DNA of 10,144 nt from an uncultured Oscillospiraceae bacterium (lineage in GTDB: Bacteria; Bacillota; Clostridia; Oscillospirales; Oscillospiraceae). Where the stretch lies: the NCBI GenBank assembly GCA_910585265.1, contig CAJUCA010000077.1, forward strand, positions 1-10,144, read 5' to 3'. Each line of letters starts with the position of its first letter. Position 1 is the first letter of the stretch. The notes beneath the pieces are model-generated. The model had not been told where the DNA came from, ran no database searches, and saw only the letters and a program-made list of their open reading frames with translations. This document shows positions 5,805 to 10,144 of the stretch, piece by piece. The translations under genes were made by a program, and so were the position numbers.

Positions 5805-6806
5805 ATGAGGGCCGCAACTATGAAAGAACGCCCGTCCTTCCCGCTGATGCGGCAGACGGACGTACAGAGTATTTACCATATGCAGATGCCCCGCTGGCTG
5901 TTTTCCGATCCCCGCTACGCCGGCATGAGCCTGGACGCCAAGGTGGCATACACCTTTCTGCTCAACCGCTTCCAGCTCTCCCGCAGGAACGGCTGGGTGA
6001 ACGACTTCGGGGAGGTGTTCGTCATCTTCCCCCGGAAGGAGCTGGCCCGGGAGCTGCGGATTTGTGAGCAGCGGGTGACGGCGGCCTTCCGCGCGCTGAA
6101 GGAGTTGAACTTGATCTGGGAGAAGCGGTGCGGCCGGGGCGACGCCAACCAGATCTACCTCGCCACCGTGATGCCCCAGGACGACCCGGACTACACCAGT
6201 GCGCCCTTCATCCCAGGCGAGGAGGGCAAATCAAGAACCGCAGATTCGGAAGGTCTTGATGGTTCCGGCTTTTCCCTGCCTGCCCAAGAATCGCAGGATA
6301 TGGGCGGCAAGAACCGTGAAACCTGCGCCTCCAGAACCGCAGATATTGAGGTTCCAGAACCTCAGAAACTGCGGCCAAGTTATAAAGATCTTAGTCATAC
6401 TTACCTCAGTCACACTGATGTCAGTCAGTCTGTCCCGCGCGGGGACGGACGGGCGGACGGGGAAGCGGAGCTCACGGGCATTTTGGACGCCTGTGAGCTC
6501 CAGTGTTTCTCCGGCGAAACCGCCCGTGTGTTCGAGAACGCCATTGAACGGCTTTTTTATGCGGACAGCTTCCGGGTGGGCAACGCCACGCTCCCTCAGA
6601 GCCGGGTGCGGGCCAAGCTGAAGCTGCTGGACTACACGATTTTGCAGACCGCCGAGGCCAAGCTCCACGCTAATCTGGACAGGCCGGTGAAGAACTCCAC
6701 GGCTTACGCCATGGCCACGATTTTCAACTGCATTGCGGAGAGCGAGAGCGACCTGATGGTAGACCCGTACTTGAATGGACTCCGGCGTCCGCCAGACGGG
6801 AGGTGA
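5805..6806 (+). CDS. RepA_N-type replication initiator
   Basis: This encodes 333 residues. ATG at 5805 is 6 bases after AAGGAGGA (5791-5798). Residues about 22-121 fit the RepA N-terminal domain: YHMQMPRWLF, then MSLDAKVAYTFLLNRFQLSRRNGW, an aromatic FGEVFVIF strand, and a helix-turn-helix-like RICEQRVTAAFRALKELNLIW ending QIYLAT. A polar, repeat-containing linker spans about 130-220, and a helical C-terminal domain about 222-325 resembles DUF6017-type ends seen in Clostridia RepA proteins (recollection). Such proteins start replication of plasmids and of the circular form of conjugative elements by binding repeats that, in this family, lie inside the rep gene itself; repeats are present at 6391-6430. 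It leads a run of three plus-strand genes. The N-terminal domain call is strong. Confidence 0.93.
   Translation: MRAATMKERPSFPLMRQTDVQSIYHMQMPRWLFSDPRYAGMSLDAKVAYTFLLNRFQLSRRNGWVNDFGEVFVIFPRKELARELRICEQRVTAAFRALKELNLIWEKRCGRGDANQIYLATVMPQDDPDYTSAPFIPGEEGKSRTADSEGLDGSGFSLPAQESQDMGGKNRETCASRTADIEVPEPQKLRPSYKDLSHTYLSHTDVSQSVPRGDGRADGEAELTGILDACELQCFSGETARVFENAIERLFYADSFRVGNATLPQSRVRAKLKLLDYTILQTAEAKLHANLDRPVKNSTAYAMATIFNCIAESESDLMVDPYLNGLRRPPDGR
6234..6344 (+). repeat. 12-base direct repeat in the RepA linker
   Basis: AGAACCGCAGAT occurs at 6234-6245 and again at 6333-6344, both encoding SRTAD. A partial copy, AAGAACCG, lies at 6310-6317. Two exact copies 99 bases apart in frame could be a coding duplication or further initiator-binding sites. 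Confidence 0.6.
6391..6430 (+). repeat. Iteron-like 15-base-period repeats inside repA: candidate replication origin
   Basis: AGTCA starts at 6393, 6408 and 6423, exactly 15 bases apart, with AGTCAtACT and AGTCAcACT in the first two units. A last partial copy (AGTC) starts at 6427. They encode the LSHTYLSHTDVSQS stretch between the RepA N- and C-terminal domains. This stretch is lower in GC than its flanks. In characterised RepA_N replicons the origin lies in this central part of the rep gene, so an intragenic origin is plausible. Confidence 0.55.
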
Positions 6807-6811
6807 CGGCC

Positions 6812-7339
6812 ATGCTTTTATCCACACAGCAGAAATTCATCCTGGAGACGCTGCGGACGTTGAAGTGTGTCCGGCGGCGGCAGCTCCACGCCTTGGTGCG
6901 GGGACGGTTTGAGAAGGACAGCTTCGAGGTGGCCCAGGCCCGCATGGACGCCATGCTGCGGCAGCTTCGCATGGGCACATTCGATGTGCGTATGGATGAT
7001 GAGTTGGTCTGGCTGTCCAACGCCCAGCCGGATGCCCGCCGCCTGGAGGCCATCGACGTGATGATCGAACTCACCGGGGGCAAGCCCGGGGTGATCAGCA
7101 CCAGTGCCGAGCCGCCCCGCTTGCTGCGCTTCGCCTACGGGGACGATTTGCGCCCCTTCACCGTGGCTTCCCTGGACACCGCGCCCGCCGGACTGCTGGA
7201 ACGGGGCAAGGCCGAACGCATTGTCTGGATCGCGGACAGCGGAGAGGCACTCCAGGGGCTGGCCCTGCCGCCCAAGCACTTTTTCGCCGCCCGCCAGCCG
7301 GACGGCTCCCATCGCTTCTATGGCTCCAACGGGCCATGA
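6812..7339 (+). CDS. Small winged-helix-like protein of unknown function (possibly DUF5697)
   Basis: This encodes 175 residues. ATG at 6812 is 8 bases after GGAGG (6799-6803). An in-frame GTG at 6803 overlaps that ribosome site and is unlikely. The gene begins 5 bases after the repA-type stop. Residues about 4-68 (STQQKFILETLRTL, RRRQLHALVRGRF, ARMDAMLRQLR, DELVWL) have helix-helix-helix-hairpin spacing like a winged-helix DNA-binding domain, with many Arg residues in the middle. Residues 78-175 alternate strands and helices (ERIVWIADSG, KHFFAARQPDGSHRFYG). No catalytic motif, signal peptide or membrane segment is seen. Its position suggests a role in replication or copy control, which is inference. 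The DUF5697 name is an uncertain recollection. Confidence 0.75.
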   Translation: MLLSTQQKFILETLRTLKCVRRRQLHALVRGRFEKDSFEVAQARMDAMLRQLRMGTFDVRMDDELVWLSNAQPDARRLEAIDVMIELTGGKPGVISTSAEPPRLLRFAYGDDLRPFTVASLDTAPAGLLERGKAERIVWIADSGEALQGLALPPKHFFAARQPDGSHRFYGSNGP

Positions 7340-7370
7340 AGATATATCACACCACAAGGAGGATTTTACT

Positions 7371-8726
7371 ATGCCAAGGAAGAAAATCAACATTGAGGAG
7401 GAAATTCAGCAGGCGACCGCCGGGATGGAGGAACCGCCCGGAATGGAGGCCCCCGCTCCGCTGGGGGAGCCAACCCAGGACATGGGTGCGCCCGATGATG
7501 GCCTGACCATGGAGATGGAGGAGCAGGGCGACACTCCGTGCGTATCCGGTGATGAGCCCACCCTGCCAGTGGAGGACGACGGAAATGCCACGGAGGTGAT
7601 GGAGGTGGATGTGTCCGAGCTCCCGTCGGACAGCGGGCCGAAAGCCGAACCGCCCGTGGAACCGCCTGGCCTCATGCCGGAGGATGTGCCGCTCATGGAC
7701 GGGCAGGAACCCGGCCCCGCTGGGGACGTACCCACGGAGGATGCTTTGCCCGCTGATGAAACGCCGTCCGCCATGGCGGAGGACGCTCCGCAGCCCCCGG
7801 AGCTCGAACCGGGCGAGGACACGCCTCCCGTGCCGCCCCTGACGGATCGTCAGAGCTTCTTTGCATTGGACTTCCGGGAGTTGGACCGGGGGCTGTCCCC
7901 CGAGGAACGTCAGGCATGGAACTCCATTTACGCCTCCTTCCGGGGCCGCAGCGCCCTGTCCGGCACGGTCATCGGCGCCGACCCCCACTCTATGAACGTG
8001 CGGAATCGGGAGACCGGCCAGGTGGAGCGGCGCACCATGTACTGCGTGGTGGTGCTGGTCTACCGGGTGCCGGTTTACATCCCCGCCACCGAGATGTGGA
8101 CGGGCGAGGCCCGCCCGGACTACGTGCTGCAAAACATGATGGGGGCCAGCATCGACTTCATCATCACCAAGGTGGACCGGGAGGGGGGCTATGCCATCGC
8201 CTCCCGGCGGCAGGCCGCCCGGGCCCAGCGGTATTTCTTTGCCCACCGGCCCGACCTGTGCGCCGAGGGTGCCCGGGTGAAGTGCCGCCTGCTGGCGGTG
8301 GGGCCGCGCCGCTGTCTGGCGGAGTGCTACGGCCACGACATCGACCTCACCCAGAGGGAGATGAGCTACACCGCCATCGCCGACCTGCGGGAACAGTACC
8401 GTCCCGGCGATGAGCTGGACTGCATCGTGAAAGGCTACAGAGCCCGCCAACGGGAGCTGCTGATTTCGGTGAAGGAGACGGAGGCCAACCCCTTCGAGGG
8501 CGCGGAGCAGCGCCACCCCGTGGGCAGCCGCCGGTGCGCGGTGATCGCCGGGAAGTACGGCGGCGGGGTGTTCTGCAACCTGCCGGATGGGACGGTTTGT
8601 ATGTGCAACTACTCCTACCAGCACGAGGATTCCGATTTCCAGTCCGGGGATCACGTCACGCTGGTGGTACAGCGGTTTGAGCGGGACAAGCGGCAGATGT
8701 ACGGTAAAATCATGAGCAAGCGGTGA
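7371..8726 (+). CDS. S1/OB-fold protein with long acidic N-terminal region
   Basis: This encodes 451 residues. ATG at 7371 follows AAGGAGGA (7356-7363) by 7 bases; the longer upstream frame is inside the previous gene. Residues about 8-158 are dominated by Glu, Asp, Pro, Met and Gly and must be largely disordered and very acidic. The rest is built from S1-like OB-fold units: a degenerate one at about 194-285 (SALSGTVIGAD to DFIITKVDREGGYAIASRR), a clearer one at 300-370 (ARVKCRLLAVGPRRCLAECYGHDIDL to YRPGDELDCIVKG), and a short one at 385-449 (RRCAVIAGKYGGGVFCNLPDG, then SGDHVTLVVQRF). S1 units bind RNA or single-stranded DNA. It is last in the repA-type run, 31 bases after the previous stop. 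A ribosomal S1 role is unlikely, since the domain number and tail differ; an accessory in element replication or transfer is more likely. Confidence 0.85.
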   Translation: MPRKKINIEEEIQQATAGMEEPPGMEAPAPLGEPTQDMGAPDDGLTMEMEEQGDTPCVSGDEPTLPVEDDGNATEVMEVDVSELPSDSGPKAEPPVEPPGLMPEDVPLMDGQEPGPAGDVPTEDALPADETPSAMAEDAPQPPELEPGEDTPPVPPLTDRQSFFALDFRELDRGLSPEERQAWNSIYASFRGRSALSGTVIGADPHSMNVRNRETGQVERRTMYCVVVLVYRVPVYIPATEMWTGEARPDYVLQNMMGASIDFIITKVDREGGYAIASRRQAARAQRYFFAHRPDLCAEGARVKCRLLAVGPRRCLAECYGHDIDLTQREMSYTAIADLREQYRPGDELDCIVKGYRARQRELLISVKETEANPFEGAEQRHPVGSRRCAVIAGKYGGGVFCNLPDGTVCMCNYSYQHEDSDFQSGDHVTLVVQRFERDKRQMYGKIMSKR

Positions 8727-8727
8727 C

Positions 8728-8776
8728 AAAAGGGCCCGGATCGTCAGCATTTGACGGTTCGGGCCCTTTCTTTTAG
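8728..8776 (+). terminator. Rho-independent terminator ending the repA-type operon
   Basis: An 18-bp stem pairs 8729-8746 with 8752-8769, with two G-U wobbles, around the 5-base loop GCATT. The base of the stem is GGGCCC-rich, followed by TTTCTTTTA (8767-8775). It starts 2 bases after the S1-like stop. On the minus strand the stem is followed by TTTTG, so it may also stop transcription of the convergent DUF3795-type gene, whose stop codon is in the T-tract. Confidence 0.92.
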
Positions 8777-9045
8777 ACCGGGGACGCCTCCCCGCTCCAG
8801 CACCTGCACTGGTCGATGGGCTTACCGCCGTCCCCCTGCTTTTCATCGTAGGCAAACTGATGAAGCAGTCCGCAGGGGAACTCACCGCATTGACCGCAGT
8901 GGTCATGTCCTTTGCCCTCGCAGCAGAACTTCACCGGGCAGGCATCTCCCCAAAAGGGCTTGTCCATATGTACGCAGCCGGGGCAATTCATCTGCTCCCG
9001 GTAGGCGCACTGGGCGCACAGCAGGCCGCATCTTGACTCGATCAT
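8773..9045 (-). CDS. Cysteine-rich DUF3795-type protein
   Basis: This encodes 90 residues from ATG at 9045, 8 bases after AAGGAG. The longer frame upstream runs into the regulator gene and is rejected. Thirteen cysteines include CGLLCAQC at 6-13, CPGC at 21-24, C36, CC at 41-42, CGQC at 50-53 and EFPC at 55-58. This CGLxCxxC...CxGC...C...CC...CxxC.EFPC order is that of the DUF3795 family, thought to bind metal (zinc or iron-sulfur) from the Cys pattern alone. The family's function is unknown. It has no signal peptide and is probably cytosolic. It lies 53 bases downstream of the WYL-regulator gene, with a palindrome and its own likely -10 box between, so it may be a target of that regulator. 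Confidence 0.85.
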   Translation of the reverse strand: MIESRCGLLCAQCAYREQMNCPGCVHMDKPFWGDACPVKFCCEGKGHDHCGQCGEFPCGLLHQFAYDEKQGDGGKPIDQCRCWSGEASPV

Positions 9046-9067
9046 GGCGATCTCTCCTTTCTGGGAC

Positions 9068-9108
9068 ATCATACCAAAAGGTACATGACAGCGGTATGTC
9101 ATGTACCT
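9068..9108 (-). promoter_or_regulatory. Palindrome plus -10 box before the DUF3795-type gene
   Basis: A perfect 12-bp inverted repeat pairs AGGTACATGACA (9079-9090) with TGTCATGTACCT (9097-9108) around 6 bases. On the minus strand it is followed by TTTTGG and then TATGAT (9068-9073), a good -10 box. The palindrome covers the -35 position, where no consensus box exists, fitting an activator or repressor site. It also overlaps the regulator's stop codon (9099-9101), so it may instead or additionally act as its terminator. Confidence 0.6.
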
Positions 9109-9992
9109 CGGTATTTTTTCGCCATGACCTCCGCCTGCCGCAGCAGGTCGGCCCGCAGTTCCTCCGGCTCCAGCACCTCCGCCCGCCCCCCGAAGCTGAG
9201 CACCCACTCCCACATATTGGAATAGCTGGCAAAATCCCGCTCCAGCAGCAGGCCGTCCTGGGTTTCCCGGCAACAGTCCGGGCCGTATTCCTCCACCAGC
9301 CGGTACCGTTCGCTTTCCTCAAACAGTGCCTTGAGGTGATAGGTTCCGGCGGAAAAATGGCGGTCAAAGTCCAATTCCTCCGGCGGGAACCCCCTCTTTT
9401 CAAATGGCTCCGCCCCCTGCTCCAAATTCCACAGCCGGTTCAGCTTAAAGAGGCGGAATGCTTCCCGTTCCGGACACCAGCCCCACACATACCACGCCGA
9501 CCACCGAAAGACCAGCTTGCAGGGTTCCAATATTCGGCGGCACCGGCCCTTTTCATAGTAGTAGTCAAAGGAGAGGGGCAGCCTGTCCCGGATGACCCCT
9601 CGAATGACGGCGATTTTTTCTGTCAACGGCCCCTGATAGTGGGAGGCCAGGTCGATCAGGATATCGTCCGAATTGCCATCGGCCAGCTTTTCCGCCAGCG
9701 CGGGGAAGCGGGGTGTGTCTGATACGCTGTCCAGGCCCTTTACCCCGGAGAGAATCGCCTGGAGCTCCTCCCCGGTGAGCAGCGACCGGTCCAGCTTGAA
9801 GCCCTCCGCGATGGATACGCCGCCCCCATAGCCCTGGGTGGTGACGATGGGGATGCCCGCCCGGCAGATGTCCTCGATATCCCGGTTGATGGTGCGCCGG
9901 GACACCTCAAAGCGCCGGGCCAGTTCGGGCGCGGTGATTTTGTCCTGCTGGAGCAGGAGTGTAACGATCCCCATCAAGCGGTCGATTTTCAT
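9099..9992 (-). CDS. WYL-domain (YafY/DeoR-like) transcription regulator
   Basis: This encodes 297 residues from ATG at 9992, which is 6 bases after GAGGTGG. An ATG six bases earlier directly abuts that site and is less likely. Residues 1-62 form the winged helix-turn-helix (ITAPELARRFEVSRRTINRDIEDICRAGIPI in two helices, then the wing motif GYGGGVSI at 55-61). Residues about 125-200 are the WYL domain, with AWYVWGWC at 166-173 and FRLFKLNRLW at 179-188; the name-giving W-Y-L is W-Y-V here. A C-terminal WCX-like part ends about 295. WYL domains bind ligands, often nucleic acid or nucleotide-like molecules, and tune DNA binding. It reads divergently from a gene off the right edge and toward the DUF3795-type gene; both are plausible targets. 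Length is typical for the family. Confidence 0.93.
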   Translation of the reverse strand: MKIDRLMGIVTLLLQQDKITAPELARRFEVSRRTINRDIEDICRAGIPIVTTQGYGGGVSIAEGFKLDRSLLTGEELQAILSGVKGLDSVSDTPRFPALAEKLADGNSDDILIDLASHYQGPLTEKIAVIRGVIRDRLPLSFDYYYEKGRCRRILEPCKLVFRWSAWYVWGWCPEREAFRLFKLNRLWNLEQGAEPFEKRGFPPEELDFDRHFSAGTYHLKALFEESERYRLVEEYGPDCCRETQDGLLLERDFASYSNMWEWVLSFGGRAEVLEPEELRADLLRQAEVMAKKYRGT

Positions 9993-10011
9993 ATCCATCC
10001 ACCTCGTCCAC

Positions 10012-10060
10012 AGTGTACCACAACCTTGATAGAAAATAAACAGGTGGAACCCCTCCACCT
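10012..10060 (-). promoter_or_regulatory. Weak regulator promoter with adjoining 7-bp palindrome
   Basis: On the minus strand TTTATT (10035-10040) and TACACT (10012-10017) are 17 bases apart, a weak promoter match giving a very short leader. Directly upstream, AGGTGGA (10042-10048) and TCCACCT (10054-10060) form a perfect inverted repeat around ACCCC. It lies between two divergent promoters, as expected of an operator for the adjacent regulator. Confidence 0.4.
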
Positions 10061-10079
10061 ATCCGCCCACACCCCGGCA

Positions 10080-10144
10080 TGGTACAATGGGCTTGTATTT
10101 CAGGGCGGAGTAAGTTAGGGCGGAGTAAGCGAGGGAGGAACGGC
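10080..10144 (+). promoter_or_regulatory. Promoter and leader of a divergent gene beyond the window
   Basis: TGG-TACAAT (10080-10088) is an extended -10 box on the plus strand, with no recognisable -35, and the palindrome at 10042-10060 lies 22 bases upstream. The leader holds a tandem repeat with 15-base period: AGGGCGGAGTAAG at 10102-10114 and 10117-10129. GGGAGGA at 10133-10139 looks like the ribosome site of a gene starting just past the right edge. Confidence 0.5.

Noticed and set aside
7347..8906. 519-codon minus-strand frame opposite the S1-like gene
   Set aside because: It crosses the terminator and has no motif or ribosome site; the plus-strand gene has a strong start and OB-fold pattern.
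1..10144. CRISPR arrays, tRNA, rRNA, insertion sequences
   Set aside because: No regular spacer-repeat array, cloverleaf, ribosomal RNA segment or transposase-like protein was seen on reading both strands. The only short-period repeats are the 15-base ones in repA and at 10102-10129.

Overview
The window is GC-rich (hand-counted 60-base rows give about 60-70% GC in most genes) and carries strong AGGAGG-type ribosome binding sites and Rho-independent terminators. It reads as part of a conjugative mobile element (an integrative and conjugative element or conjugative plasmid) from a Clostridia-type Firmicute. An Oscillospiraceae-like gut anaerobe is my best guess from GC and protein style; that is inference, not a database result.

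Region 1, bases 1-4805, plus strand: conjugation module. It opens inside a VirB4-type secretion ATPase, whose stop overlaps a 225-residue conserved-type protein of unknown function. About 400 bases without a convincing gene follow, dense in inverted repeats; this is a candidate origin of transfer or structured leader. Next come a winged-helix-type accessory protein and, overlapping it, a full-length VirD4/TraG-type coupling ATPase with two N-terminal membrane segments and intact Walker motifs. A strong hairpin sits at the end of the coupling-protein gene.

Region 2, bases 4812-5781, minus strand: a two-gene antitoxin-toxin cassette, a VbhA-like small protein followed by a Fic-domain protein. 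It is visibly lower in GC (about 47% in one counted row), oriented against its neighbours, and has its own near-consensus promoter. It looks like an inserted stability or effector module between the transfer and replication genes.

Region 3, bases 5805-8775, plus strand: replication and maintenance module. It holds a RepA_N-type replication initiator whose gene carries a 15-base-period repeat in its linker, a small winged-helix-like protein, and an S1/OB-fold protein with a long acidic Pro-rich N-terminus. It ends in a textbook terminator.

Region 4, bases 8773-10144: on the minus strand, a WYL-domain transcription regulator and downstream of it a 90-residue cysteine-rich DUF3795-type protein. 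Diverging from them is the leader of a plus-strand gene that begins beyond the window. Inverted repeats with AGGT...ACCT outer arms lie beside both likely promoters, suggesting one regulator controls both sides. Whether this region is cargo or flanking chromosome cannot be decided here.

Together, VirB4 powers the mating channel, VirD4 docks DNA to it, RepA_N gives the circular form a way to replicate, and Fic/VbhA could stabilise the element or act on recipients. The relaxase, the integrase and the element ends are not in the window.
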